A stretch of 32,429 nucleotides of DNA from a virus: IMG/VR virus record IMGVR_UViG_3300030107_000167, positions 1 to 32,429 of that record. One strand, given 5' to 3'. A program made the position numbers and the translations under genes. Below are positions 1 to 9,274 of this stretch, in pieces. The notes beneath the pieces were generated by a model. That model had not been told where the DNA came from. It was given only the letters and a program-made list of their open reading frames with translations, and ran no database searches. Within the stretch, counting starts at the first letter, position 1. Every line of letters starts with the position of its first letter.

Positions 1-32
1 AATATATCGGATTAGAAATTAGAAAGTTTACT

Positions 33-1475
33 ATGAAATATAAGTTTAAAACGGAGCCGTACGAGCATCAGCTTGAGGCGTTGAAAAGATCATGGGATAA
101 GAAAGAATATGCTTATTTCATGGAAATGGGAACAGGTAAATCTAAAGTACTTGTTGATAATATAGCTGTACTCTACGACAGAGGAGCTATCAACGCGGCT
201 GTAATAATTGCACCGAAAGGCGTATATAAGAACTGGTCGGAACGTGAGATACCAACCCATATGCCCGAACATATAATAAGGCGTATAGGCGTATGGAATC
301 CCGCACCAACTAAAAAGGAAAAATTACAGCTTACAAAGTTATTCGAAGTTACAGACGATTTAAAGATATTAGTTATTAACGTAGAAGCCTTTAGTACTAA
401 GAAGGGTGTGGCGTTTGTAGAAAAGTTTTTACTAACTCATAACGCTATGATGGCGGTTGATGAATCTACCACAATAAAGAACCCGAAAGCACAACGGACA
501 AAGAACCTCGTTAAGTTGGCATTACAAAGCAAATACAGGCGTATTTTAACAGGTTTTCCTGTTACCCAATCACCACTAGACCTATACAGTCAATCAGAGT
601 TCCTATGCGCTCAGTTGCTCGGCTATTCGTCATTCTATACGTTTCAAAATCATTACGCGAAAGTAATTAATAGAAGTATGGGGCAGAGAACTTTTAGACA
701 AGTAGTCGGTTATCAAAACTTAGACGAACTATCTGATAAAGTATCTACGTTCTCGTATCGCGTCCTTAAGAAAGAATGTTTAGATTTACCCGATAAGGTA
801 TATCAAAAAAGAGAAGTAGAACTTACGCCTGAACAAAAGAAGGTATATAACCAAATAAAAGACTATGCCATCGCGGAACTTGAATCGAATGAAATAGTTA
901 GCGTTAGCTCGGTTCTAACTCAGATATTAAGGCTACACCAAGTTACTTGTGGTTTTGTAAAACATGACCAAGGTGAAGAAATAGAAATTAAAAACAATCG
1001 ATTAGAAGAATTATTAAAAGTATTGGAAGAAATACAGGGTAAAACAATTATATGGGCTAATTACCAGTACGATATAAAACGGATTTTAAATACTCTTAAC
1101 GATATTGTAGGAACTGATGCGGTAGCTACCTATTACGGAGGTACACCAGAAGAAGAACGACAACCTATTATTGATAGGTTTCAAGATCCCAACTCTAGCT
1201 TACAGTATCTAATAAGTAATACCCAAACAGGTGGTTACGGAATCACCTTACACCAAGCTAGTAACGTTGTTTATTACAGTAATAATTACGATTTAGAAAA
1301 AAGATTACAATCAGAAGATAGGGCGCACCGTATCGGACAGGTTAATAAAGTAACTTATATTGATTTGATATCGAAAGATACAGTCGATGAAAAAATTGTG
1401 AAAGCTTTACGAAACAAGCTCAACCTAGCACAAGAAGTACTAGGTGATGATAAATGGAAAGATTGGATCGGTTAA
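33..1475 (+). CDS. SNF2/SWI2-type DEAD-like helicase (ATPase)
   Basis: A superfamily 2 ATPase of the SNF2 type, 480 residues, about the size of the bare two-lobe engine. Visible motifs: a Q-like HQLEAL near residue 13, Walker A MGTGKS at 32-37, motif Ia IIAPKGVYKNW at about 58-68, motif II DEST at 143-146, motif III LTGFP at 172-176, and in the second lobe YYGGTPEEER, TGGYGITLHQAS (motif V) and QSEDRAHRIGQ (motif VI, 426-436). The last is a hallmark of SNF2 proteins. No accessory nuclease or chromatin-binding domain is present. Phages often carry such stand-alone helicases among replication or recombination genes; remodelling or displacing proteins on DNA is inferred. It is the only plus-strand gene and converges on the late operon, its stop overlapping the next gene's stop. 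Only 32 bases lie upstream, with no clear ribosome site, so its promoter is unseen. Confidence 0.93.
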   Translation: MKYKFKTEPYEHQLEALKRSWDKKEYAYFMEMGTGKSKVLVDNIAVLYDRGAINAAVIIAPKGVYKNWSEREIPTHMPEHIIRRIGVWNPAPTKKEKLQLTKLFEVTDDLKILVINVEAFSTKKGVAFVEKFLLTHNAMMAVDESTTIKNPKAQRTKNLVKLALQSKYRRILTGFPVTQSPLDLYSQSEFLCAQLLGYSSFYTFQNHYAKVINRSMGQRTFRQVVGYQNLDELSDKVSTFSYRVLKKECLDLPDKVYQKREVELTPEQKKVYNQIKDYAIAELESNEIVSVSSVLTQILRLHQVTCGFVKHDQGEEIEIKNNRLEELLKVLEEIQGKTIIWANYQYDIKRILNTLNDIVGTDAVATYYGGTPEEERQPIIDRFQDPNSSLQYLISNTQTGGYGITLHQASNVVYYSNNYDLEKRLQSEDRAHRIGQVNKVTYIDLISKDTVDEKIVKALRNKLNLAQEVLGDDKWKDWIG

Positions 1476-1957
1476 GACCTGTATTGCTCTAGCTGTTTCA
1501 TGGCTTCTTCCGCGCTCATAATACCGCCGCCATCAGCCATAAAGCCCATTTTCTTTCTTACGTCTTTATCAAGTTTAGGTAATCCTTTATTATTTTCAGG
1601 AATAGGTTTTAACGCTTTTCCTTCTGCTGCTCTTTGAGGCACACGAGCAGCTGCTTCTAACATAGCTTTAGCGTCATCTAACAACATTAACGCTTGTTGT
1701 ACATCACCGCCTGTTCTACCAACTACAGCTTCTGCTAAAGCTCCTGCGTCTTGTTTTAACATCTCACCACTGTCCGCAGGCATCTGTCTATCCATCTCTG
1801 AACCTAAACTTGTTTCGTTACCCATAAGTGCCGCCATAGCTTCCATAGCTTCTGGTGGGGGTGTTCCAGCTCCTTTAGCAGGTGCATTAGGATTACCCAT
1901 AGGTACGTCTGCTCTTTTGCCCATCATCATTATTTCTTCTGTTGGTGTCATCGCCAT
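1472..1957 (-). CDS. Small Met/Ala-rich phage protein, last gene of the late operon
   Basis: Function not recognised. It encodes 161 residues, rich in Met, Ala and Gly, beginning MAMTPTEEIMMMGKRADVP and ending with a segment containing FMADGGGIMSAEEAMKQL. The FMADGGGI piece resembles short aromatic-x-x-GG motifs in the 276-residue protein encoded at 9267-10097, suggesting a shared virion-assembly or processing role, which is inference. The start ATG has a good ribosome site (AAGGAG, about 6 bases upstream) and follows the 402-residue gene by 2 bases. Its TAA stop (1472-1474) overlaps the helicase TAA stop (1473-1475) on the other strand, leaving no intergenic space for a terminator. No signal peptide or membrane segment is visible. 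Confidence 0.75.
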   Translation of the reverse strand: MAMTPTEEIMMMGKRADVPMGNPNAPAKGAGTPPPEAMEAMAALMGNETSLGSEMDRQMPADSGEMLKQDAGALAEAVVGRTGGDVQQALMLLDDAKAMLEAAARVPQRAAEGKALKPIPENNKGLPKLDKDVRKKMGFMADGGGIMSAEEAMKQLEQYRS

Positions 1958-1959
1958 AT

Positions 1960-3168
1960 TTATCTCCTTGGTCTAAACGACTGTGCGAATAGTTGTGTTA
2001 GTTTATCGTTTTGTTGCATCGGTGGCAACCCACCTAATCCTGAATTAAGTGCTCCTCCTCTGCTTCTTCTTACATACTCTAGTTCAGGAGGAGGATAACC
2101 TAAATTAGGAGAAGGATAACCTAGATCAGTAGAAGGATCTGGTGTACCCATATTTGGGTTTGGTGTGCCCATGGTTGTGACAGGCTCTTGTCCTGGTCTG
2201 CTTCCAAACTCTGCAGCAGACATTGGTCTAACGTATGCTTGTTGTTGTTGAGGTTGTGGGTTATATACTGCATTTTGTAATGCTGAATTATACGCGGCTC
2301 TTTGTTGTTGTATTAAATTACTGACGGGGGATTGAACTATTCTTGTAAAGTTTGGATCCATTTCTGGCAGTCTTATTGGATCACCTTCAATTATAGTTCC
2401 AGCTGGCATTGGTATTCCTTCTCCCATTGGCAAACCTAAGTCTTCTCCTGTTATTGGAAATGATCTTGGTGGGTCGTCTTCTGCTAAAATTACTTCAGAA
2501 TCAGGTCTGTATGGTGCTTCGTTTTGTATGGCTATAAACCTTTCATCTTCGCCGCTCATATAATTTGGATTATAAGTGTCTATAGATGAGGAAGGCTCTG
2601 TGAATGTAGGAAAATTTATATCAGAGACAGATTCTATAACTGGGTCGACTATCGATGTGCTTGGACCTGGATCAACCATGCTGGGAATACCTGACTCAGA
2701 TTCAGGTACAATCTGGGCTGGTGGAAGTGAGTTTTCTATTATTTGTTCTATGGTTGTTTCTATGCTAGGAGGTAGAGGTGCTGAAGGCTCTACGAATGTA
2801 GGAAAATCTCTATCAGAAATAGCTTCTATGGTATCAAATTGATTGGGGGATGCAGGAAAATCTTCGAAAGGTACTTTATCATCTACAACTGTATTCCTTA
2901 TATCATCATATCTATCAGGTTCCATAATGAATGTTTGCATTATTTCTTCTACAACAGGAGGCAACGAACCAAGTCCTGTTTGAAATTCATTAACTTGTTC
3001 TATTTTTGTTTCAGCCGCGTCTTTTTCGTATTCGTTAGTCGCCTCTGCTAATTCTTGTTCTGCAAGATATTGAGCGACTTGCGATGCAATGCCCGCATTG
3101 ATCTCGTCCATGTTTAAGTCTGGTAACGCAAACCCACCTAAGTTTATTCCGCCAAATCCTGGACCCAT
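1960..3168 (-). CDS. Pro/Glu-rich structural or ejection-type protein
   Basis: Not recognised at family level. It has 402 residues, is acidic, and is mostly low-complexity Pro/Glu/Ser sequence, as in an extended or disordered protein. An Ala/Glu-rich predicted helix at about residues 20-70 is followed by a duplicated segment (consensus SDxxFPTFxEPS at about residues 115 and 180), then a Gln/Asn/Pro-rich tail with short repeats of the type GTPNPNMGTPDP and GYPSPNLGYPPP. The C-terminus (FRPRR) is basic. The ATG overlaps the stop of the 1102-residue gene (TAATG), so translation is probably coupled. Position among the large Gly-rich virion proteins suggests an internal virion or ejection component. 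No enzymatic motif is visible. Confidence 0.72.
   Translation of the reverse strand: MGPGFGGINLGGFALPDLNMDEINAGIASQVAQYLAEQELAEATNEYEKDAAETKIEQVNEFQTGLGSLPPVVEEIMQTFIMEPDRYDDIRNTVVDDKVPFEDFPASPNQFDTIEAISDRDFPTFVEPSAPLPPSIETTIEQIIENSLPPAQIVPESESGIPSMVDPGPSTSIVDPVIESVSDINFPTFTEPSSSIDTYNPNYMSGEDERFIAIQNEAPYRPDSEVILAEDDPPRSFPITGEDLGLPMGEGIPMPAGTIIEGDPIRLPEMDPNFTRIVQSPVSNLIQQQRAAYNSALQNAVYNPQPQQQQAYVRPMSAAEFGSRPGQEPVTTMGTPNPNMGTPDPSTDLGYPSPNLGYPPPELEYVRRSRGGALNSGLGGLPPMQQNDKLTQLFAQSFRPRR
2591..2830 (-). repeat. Imperfect direct repeat pair of about 48 bp inside the 402-residue gene
   Basis: Two imperfect copies, 2591-2638 and 2783-2830, share most bases and encode the duplicated block IEx(I/V)SDxxFPTFxEPS. 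They are in the same orientation and 144 bases apart, consistent with an internal gene duplication. Confidence 0.7.
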
Positions 3169-6100
3169 TAGTTAAACCCTCCTCCAAATGTTCCCGTTGC
3201 TGTCTCTACTATTGTATCACCTAAGTTACCCTTGGGTTGTCTTTTTTCTTGGGTATCGTAATACCTTAATTCATTACCTAAATCAACAGCTTCTACAATA
3301 CCGTAGGAAGTTAAAAATCTTCCAAACGCATCCATAGTTATCTGTCCTTGATATGCTTTCATTGTTTGTTTAAATAATTCGTCATCTAACAACATTTGTC
3401 CAAGAAAGGCTCTACTTTTTTCGCCTGATAAAACTTCTGCGGCGGTTAACCTTCGACCTGTTTGTGTTAATGGCGGTATTAAAAATCTACGCAAATACTC
3501 TGTTTGTGGAATTGCACTTTCTTTTATAACACGTTCAATCGCAGGATCTCTACCTAATACGCCTCTTTCTCTTTGAACTAGGTTATTAAATATTTTTAAA
3601 TTTTTAGTGTATTTTTTACCTTCTGTCCCTAGTAAAGGTGCGACAAAATCATCAAAGCTCAGCCCTGTTATTTCTTCAGGTCCGAAACCTCCATATATTA
3701 ATCTGTTTAAAGCTTTTTCATCTACTACGGTTCCCTGACCTACAGGCGATGGTTTGAATATTTTATTGTTAATCCATGCTTTAGTAGCTTGCGCTACTTG
3801 TTTTTTCAATATCGGATTTCTATTTATTATATTGAGCATGTATTCTTGATCTACAAATACTTGTCCTGACATTTTTGCGTCTTCTGATACATTTAAAAGA
3901 CGTGTAACTATATTAGTCACACTTGGATCAGGATTTGCTAAATCCCCAAAACGAGCTTGTAGTGCATTTATATCGTCTTCTGCTTTTTGTAGTGGTTTTA
4001 AAATATTCTTTTCAAAAGCTGTAGGTGATCCATAGTATTTAAAATCACCACCAAAAACAGTTTCTAAAGTTCCTTTGTGGTCATCTAAAAACGCCCTATA
4101 TTCACGAGCTATTTGTAACGGGGTTTTATCAGGTTGATCTAAGATATCTTGTCTAATTCTTTGTGAAAGTGCTCTACGTACTTCTAGTAATTCATCACCA
4201 CCCGATTTTCCAACTACCTCTACAAAGTCTGACATTTTTGAATTAAATTTACTTCCAGGAGTGCTGGTACTTAAGATGTAGTCAACAACTGTTTCAGGTT
4301 CTCTTTGTAAAATACTTTGTATCGCTGCAGAGTTTGATCTTTTTATAGCTTTTGCCTGCTGTGTCCATGCAGAAGCTATATCTAACCCATAACCTGTGTC
4401 TTGCATATACTCTTTTAATTGTTTAGAACCAATCTTGAAACCAGATTCTTTAGCTGCTCCTCCTTCAAGGTATCTATACATTTGTTGTTCTATCCCTCTT
4501 TCTAAATCTCTAGCAAGTTTAAAAGCTGTGGGATTTTTGTCTTGTATTCTACTTGCAAAATCATTTAACACTGTTCGTGCTTGATTGAGTTCTTGTAAAC
4601 TAAACTCAGGAGAAGCTAATTTACCTTTTGGATCTCTACCTTGTAGTCTTTTTAAAACAGTGCCACCTTCTGTTCCTAAAAGTTCGTTTAACAATCCTCT
4701 CGCTTCTGCGCTATCTGCAGACCTAAATAATTGATCTGTTTGTCGTTTAGACACTTTATCCCAATTTGTTGCTGGACCTCTTGTAAATCCAGCGCCTGTC
4801 GGAGGGGCATCTGCATATCTAGGATTATTAATAGCGTCATCAAAAGCTCTAGCAAACGGCTCAACGTATTGTTGTTTAATTTCGCCTAAACGTGTTGTTG
4901 TTCTTTCAAATAAAGGAGTGGATATTCTTTCGTCTGGTACTTCTTTTAATAAAACCTGACCACCTGTTGCAATATCTTCTGTTTCTAATAAATTGTTTCT
5001 TAAACTATCTATCGCTTCTCTTGCATTTTGCTCTATTGTGGCAACGTCTTGACGAATTAAAGCACTAACACCTTCCCCAACTTCCGCACCTGTAACACCT
5101 GTAAATGGTTCGCCTATTCCTTCATTTAAAGCTTTAATAAATTGGTTGATAACTTCTTCATTACCTGTTTTTAATGCTGAATATAAAGCGGCAACTTCTG
5201 GGTTATCGGCGTTTTTAAGAAAAACTTGTTCGAAATTTTCTGCAGTAGGTAGTCCTGTTCTACTTGCTATAGTAGGGTTGTATTCAGAAAATTCTCTACC
5301 CGTTATTTCAGCTAGTTCTCTAATCGCATCTCTAATTGCTTTTACAGAAATTTCATCACCGTAAGTTACTGAAGGGAATATAGCCTCTCCTCTTTCACTG
5401 GCTTGAGCTTTTTGTAAAAGTTCGTCCATTTGATTAAAGAAAGATTGAGGAACATCTTCTCCTGTAATTTTTCTATATATGGAGGGTATGCCTTTCATAG
5501 CGGCTGTTACTGCAAGAGTTCCTCCGAAAGTAAGTGCGCCTATCATCCCTGATTCTTTTAGCATCTCACTAAAATCTCTATCGTGCGCTCCTAACTCACT
5601 ACCTATAAGTAGTCTTAGAAAATCTCCGCCAGCCGCTCCAGTAGCAGATAGTCCACTGAGTTTCGCTAACTCAGTAAAACGACCCATAGGAGTTTTGCTT
5701 ATGCCTGTTGCTAAAGGTTCAAACTTTTTACTGCCGTAAATAGTTAAAGCTATATCTCCTGCAATCGCAGGAAATTCTTGTACTAAAAATTCAGGGATAT
5801 CTGAGCCTGTAAATTGAGGTAAATCAAATATTTCGTAATCTTCTGCTCCTTTTTCTTTTATTAATACACCTAGTTCTGGTTTACTAGGGTTTATATATCG
5901 AGGAGCTTCTTCTAATTCGATGTCTTGATTTTCGAATAAATATGCTAAGTCTTGCGTGGTTAGATTTCTAGGACCGAAACTCCCTAACGTTCTTAATTTA
6001 GCGTCTTTACCAAAATCACCTGTTGTATATTGTTTTTGTGGATCAAACCCTAACGCGGCTAATTCTTTTTGTACGGCTAACCCAACAGGCTCTGGTGGTG

Positions 6101-6476
6101 GTGCGGGAGCCACGTTCCCTGGAAAATCTCTAAACTGTCCTCTTTCTTTATAGTTTTTTAATGCTTCAACATAAGCTGGTTGACGTTCTTCCATGTCATA
6201 AACTATGGGAGCTCTGCGGTACGGAGATACTCTTTTTTCAATTATCTGGTCTACAAAAGGTAATCTTTTATTTAGCCAATCTTCCCCGTATGTTTGTTTA
6301 GCTAATTCAGCAACTTCTGGATCTTTTAAAACTAACGTATTAAGTTCAACGGGAGACACATAATTTTTGTAAAGAAGATTTTGGTTATCAGCAAAAATTG
6401 GAGCATTTGCTAATGCCGCCGCTTTTTTATCTCGAAGTTCCTCGAAAGTAGTGGTGTCGGGTAAAACAGCTGACAT
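3168..6476 (-). CDS. Large internal virion / ejection-type protein, 1102 residues
   Basis: Large phage protein of 1102 residues without a motif I can assign confidently. It is mostly predicted alpha-helical with long charged, Gln- and Leu-rich stretches. A Gly/Ala-rich partly hydrophobic stretch lies at about residues 270-330, such as GLSATGAAGGDFLRLLIGS and a nearby segment around GALTFGGTLAVTAAMKGIP, which could be membrane-active. Length, composition and place in a row of large late proteins after the lysis genes match the internal core or ejection proteins of short-tailed phages (the role filled by T7 gp15/gp16 or P22 gp16/gp20); that match is inference from context. I see no clear lytic transglycosylase signature. 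The stop TAA overlaps the next gene's ATG. Confidence 0.75.
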   Translation of the reverse strand: MSAVLPDTTTFEELRDKKAAALANAPIFADNQNLLYKNYVSPVELNTLVLKDPEVAELAKQTYGEDWLNKRLPFVDQIIEKRVSPYRRAPIVYDMEERQPAYVEALKNYKERGQFRDFPGNVAPAPPPEPVGLAVQKELAALGFDPQKQYTTGDFGKDAKLRTLGSFGPRNLTTQDLAYLFENQDIELEEAPRYINPSKPELGVLIKEKGAEDYEIFDLPQFTGSDIPEFLVQEFPAIAGDIALTIYGSKKFEPLATGISKTPMGRFTELAKLSGLSATGAAGGDFLRLLIGSELGAHDRDFSEMLKESGMIGALTFGGTLAVTAAMKGIPSIYRKITGEDVPQSFFNQMDELLQKAQASERGEAIFPSVTYGDEISVKAIRDAIRELAEITGREFSEYNPTIASRTGLPTAENFEQVFLKNADNPEVAALYSALKTGNEEVINQFIKALNEGIGEPFTGVTGAEVGEGVSALIRQDVATIEQNAREAIDSLRNNLLETEDIATGGQVLLKEVPDERISTPLFERTTTRLGEIKQQYVEPFARAFDDAINNPRYADAPPTGAGFTRGPATNWDKVSKRQTDQLFRSADSAEARGLLNELLGTEGGTVLKRLQGRDPKGKLASPEFSLQELNQARTVLNDFASRIQDKNPTAFKLARDLERGIEQQMYRYLEGGAAKESGFKIGSKQLKEYMQDTGYGLDIASAWTQQAKAIKRSNSAAIQSILQREPETVVDYILSTSTPGSKFNSKMSDFVEVVGKSGGDELLEVRRALSQRIRQDILDQPDKTPLQIAREYRAFLDDHKGTLETVFGGDFKYYGSPTAFEKNILKPLQKAEDDINALQARFGDLANPDPSVTNIVTRLLNVSEDAKMSGQVFVDQEYMLNIINRNPILKKQVAQATKAWINNKIFKPSPVGQGTVVDEKALNRLIYGGFGPEEITGLSFDDFVAPLLGTEGKKYTKNLKIFNNLVQRERGVLGRDPAIERVIKESAIPQTEYLRRFLIPPLTQTGRRLTAAEVLSGEKSRAFLGQMLLDDELFKQTMKAYQGQITMDAFGRFLTSYGIVEAVDLGNELRYYDTQEKRQPKGNLGDTIVETATGTFGGGFN

Positions 6477-6477
6477 A

Positions 6478-8109
6478 TTATCCTTGTAATATAGTTTCTA
6501 ATTCTGAAATATCCGTATCATCTGTGGTGCCTGTACCGCCACCTGTTGCAACATTAGAAGGTCTTTGGTGTTGTTTAAATATTTTATATTCAGGATTATC
6601 TTTATAACGAGTAGAAAAAGGTCTAAAGGTATATCCTAAATAATTTTCCCATTGTTTATTTCCATCTTCTCCCGTAATAGGATCATAGTACATACCTATA
6701 ATGGATTGTGCTTGTTTTTCTTGCATATTAAAACGACCCATTCCTTCTTTAGGTAAATACACCATAGTTTGCGTATCTGCTCCTTTTTCTAACGAATCGA
6801 TAAAAGCGAGTAAATTTGCTTTTAATACTCTAGGATCTTGAGAAGCACCGAAACCTACAATTTCTAAGTGGTATTGTAAATCTTTATCTGACAATGTTCG
6901 ACCTGTTTGTCCGTTAGCAGCCGCCGCCATATACGCAAGTTGTAGTAATGTTGCTCTAGTTCTTACATTACGGTAAGAGGCGTCACCCATAATACCTTTA
7001 AGGTCAATACCCATAGCTTCTCCGAAAGCATCACTGGCTAAACGTATTTGATCTTCGTCGCCTGATCTTAATGCGTTATATAAGTTTTGAGCATTAACCC
7101 CTGTTCCTGCGAGTGTGCCTCCGTTTTGACTTTTACTAAAGAAACTGTCCACGGATCGCGTACCGTTAAGACTAGCTATTTGATCGAAATTAGCAAAAAG
7201 ATCATTACCAAAATTTAAGAAAGAATTTGTAATCGTCGTTGGATTTTTAGATGGATCTTTTATTGCTTCATCTAAAAACTCTATCGTACCGTTTGCTATT
7301 GTGACAGTATCTAAAATAGCTTTATCTTTAGACATCTGTTCTTGTTGGGCTTTTAATAATTCTTTATATGTCGGATCTTTAAAGAAATCACTAAGTCCCG
7401 CGCCACCTGTATCAAAATCTCCTACATCGATCCAACGAGTTCCTTTTAAAGCTTCGTCAGATGTTTCGACATACCCTTGTTTATTTGCCCTAGGATTTTT
7501 TGGATCGTGTACTAATGTTGTTTGAGATTTAGGTAAGAAAATTGCAGGTCGCGTATCGATAACACCTGTTTTAGCTTTATTAACGTCTATTACAGTTAGA
7601 TCTTGTGCTGTTTCAGGAGCTAACTGTTCTTTTATAAATTGTCTTTTTGCGGCGTCTACGTTACGTTTTGCGTCTCTATTAGCTATCGATCTGTTAATAG
7701 CTGTTTGTGCATATTGTGCTCCGCCTTCATCTCCAAATCCCGCAGCTACTAACGCATTGATACCCATAGGTAGGAGCTCTTGGAATAATGTAGGATCTTC
7801 TCTTTCCGCTCCATATATTAAATCAGCTTGCATTCTGGCTCTGTCAATCGCAGGGTCGCCTGTAGGTTGTCTTTCTTTAATTGCGGGTTGAGGTAAAAAT
7901 CTATCACTTAATAAACTAACGAGTCCAGGAGCAAAATATGCGGCAGGGTTTATCTCTTTTCTACCGCCGCCGCCTCCGCCGCCTGCTTGAGGAAACCTAA
8001 TCGGTGCAGGTCTAAGTTGTAATTGCGGTATTACGCCGCCCTGTCCGCCCGCATTAAACGTTGGGAATGGTAGTGTTCCTAATCCTCTTCTTTGTCTTCC
8101 GTTTGCCAT
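6478..8109 (-). CDS. Gly-rich putative internal virion protein, 543 residues
   Basis: Not recognised by family. The first 50 residues are Gly/Pro/Arg-rich with a run of Gly (QAGGGGGGGRKE). The central part is helical and charged (for example LLKAQQEQMSKDKAIL at about residues 245-260). The C-terminal half contains LLQLAYMAAAANGQTGRTLSDKDLQYHLEI in two overlapping helices and then IIGMYYDPITGEDGNKQWENY. The final 25 residues are Gly/Thr/Asp-rich. A short hydrophobic stretch YFAPGLVSLLSDRFLP lies near residue 57. It sits 1 base from each neighbouring gene, both also large helical or Gly-rich proteins, so an internal or ejection role is likely but not proven. Confidence 0.72.
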   Translation of the reverse strand: MANGRQRRGLGTLPFPTFNAGGQGGVIPQLQLRPAPIRFPQAGGGGGGGRKEINPAAYFAPGLVSLLSDRFLPQPAIKERQPTGDPAIDRARMQADLIYGAEREDPTLFQELLPMGINALVAAGFGDEGGAQYAQTAINRSIANRDAKRNVDAAKRQFIKEQLAPETAQDLTVIDVNKAKTGVIDTRPAIFLPKSQTTLVHDPKNPRANKQGYVETSDEALKGTRWIDVGDFDTGGAGLSDFFKDPTYKELLKAQQEQMSKDKAILDTVTIANGTIEFLDEAIKDPSKNPTTITNSFLNFGNDLFANFDQIASLNGTRSVDSFFSKSQNGGTLAGTGVNAQNLYNALRSGDEDQIRLASDAFGEAMGIDLKGIMGDASYRNVRTRATLLQLAYMAAAANGQTGRTLSDKDLQYHLEIVGFGASQDPRVLKANLLAFIDSLEKGADTQTMVYLPKEGMGRFNMQEKQAQSIIGMYYDPITGEDGNKQWENYLGYTFRPFSTRYKDNPEYKIFKQHQRPSNVATGGGTGTTDDTDISELETILQG

Positions 8110-8110
8110 A

Positions 8111-9274
8111 TTATGCTACTGGCATATTCATGCCGTATGTTTGTGTTCCTACAGTTGATCCGTATATACCGCCAAGATAAGGATTCACTCCACCTGTCAT
8201 AAGATTCGTTCCCCCGCCATAAGGATTAGCGCCTACTGTGCCCATTGGTCCCGTGTTTGGATAAAAAAGACTACCTGCATTTGCACCCGTATAATTAGTG
8301 TCAGCATCAAAATTAGATCCTGCGTATCCAAAACCACCTGCCATCGGTCCGAGAGCCCCTAATACAGAACCAACGTTACTTAATGTAGTCATTGGTAAAT
8401 TATAAGTTCCTACGAAATCAGAATAAGCTCTATCTAATTCAGATTGAGCTCTTCCCCTACCTAATGAACCTATACCCATAGTACGATTAATATCTCCTTG
8501 CTGTAATCCCGCTAATTGTGAGCCTAATCCTGCCATACCTGCTCCAAAACGCGACATACCTGTCGCGCCTACGTTACCTAAAGAACCTAAACCAGTACCT
8601 ATACCTGTAAATAACTGTCCTGCTCCTTGGTCTCTGCGTCGAGCACCCTCAAAACCTGTCATAGCATTTTGAAGAGATGATTGAAAACCCTTACTACGTA
8701 AAGCTCCTACTTGTTCTGCTGCTCCTCTACCTACTGTTTCTGCTAATTCTTCTTGTGTTAATCTACCTCTAGAACCTCCGAAAGCTCCCGCGTCAACAGC
8801 TCTGTCTCTAAGCGCCATATCGCTTTTAGCTAATCCTTCACTAATATCAGATAAAGTTTGTTGAACTACTTGATCTTCATATGGATCAAAATATCTACTA
8901 GCGGAAGCTGGATCAAATTCACCTCTTCCTGCTTCTGCTGCTGCTCCTGCTTCTCCAAAAGCACCTAAACCTGCGCCTTGTATATTTCTTAAATCTTGTG
9001 CGCCTGTCGATAAAATATCTGAAGCATCTGCTACAAACGGTCTATACGAACCGATAGCCGCATCGGATAAATCCATAGCATATTGTTCTCTAGGATCGAA
9101 TTGCGCTATCCTTTCACCTGTATACGTAAACGGAGTTGCGTCAGGTCTTCCTATATTTGTAAATTGGTCTTGTAAAAAAGCACCTAAATAAGGGAATATA
9201 CCTTGTTGTAAAAAATCCCCTATATACCCTGCAGGGGCTTGAGCAGTATATTCTCGTTGCGTTCTATCAGCCAT
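8111..9274 (-). CDS. Gly/Ala-rich putative internal virion protein, 387 residues
   Basis: A 387-residue protein very rich in Gly, Ala, Ser and Thr. The N-terminal third is helical (GDFLQQGIFPYLGAFLQDQF). A central block has RYFDPYEDQVVQQTLSDI followed by AVDAGAFGGSRGRLTQEELAE, a combination I recall from proteins beside the tail/ejection genes of marine podoviruses; I could not check this. The remainder is a long Gly-rich stretch with repeating LGxLG and MGxG units ending TYGMNMPVA. No signal peptide or catalytic motif. The start overlaps the stop of the 276-residue gene by 8 bases. A virion structural or ejection role is inferred. Confidence 0.75.
   Translation of the reverse strand: MADRTQREYTAQAPAGYIGDFLQQGIFPYLGAFLQDQFTNIGRPDATPFTYTGERIAQFDPREQYAMDLSDAAIGSYRPFVADASDILSTGAQDLRNIQGAGLGAFGEAGAAAEAGRGEFDPASASRYFDPYEDQVVQQTLSDISEGLAKSDMALRDRAVDAGAFGGSRGRLTQEELAETVGRGAAEQVGALRSKGFQSSLQNAMTGFEGARRRDQGAGQLFTGIGTGLGSLGNVGATGMSRFGAGMAGLGSQLAGLQQGDINRTMGIGSLGRGRAQSELDRAYSDFVGTYNLPMTTLSNVGSVLGALGPMAGGFGYAGSNFDADTNYTGANAGSLFYPNTGPMGTVGANPYGGGTNLMTGGVNPYLGGIYGSTVGTQTYGMNMPVA

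Noticed and set aside
3168-6476. Lytic transglycosylase or peptidase domain in the 1102-residue protein
   Set aside because: I looked for catalytic-type motifs (ESxxxP-like or zinc HExxH) and saw none clear enough to claim.
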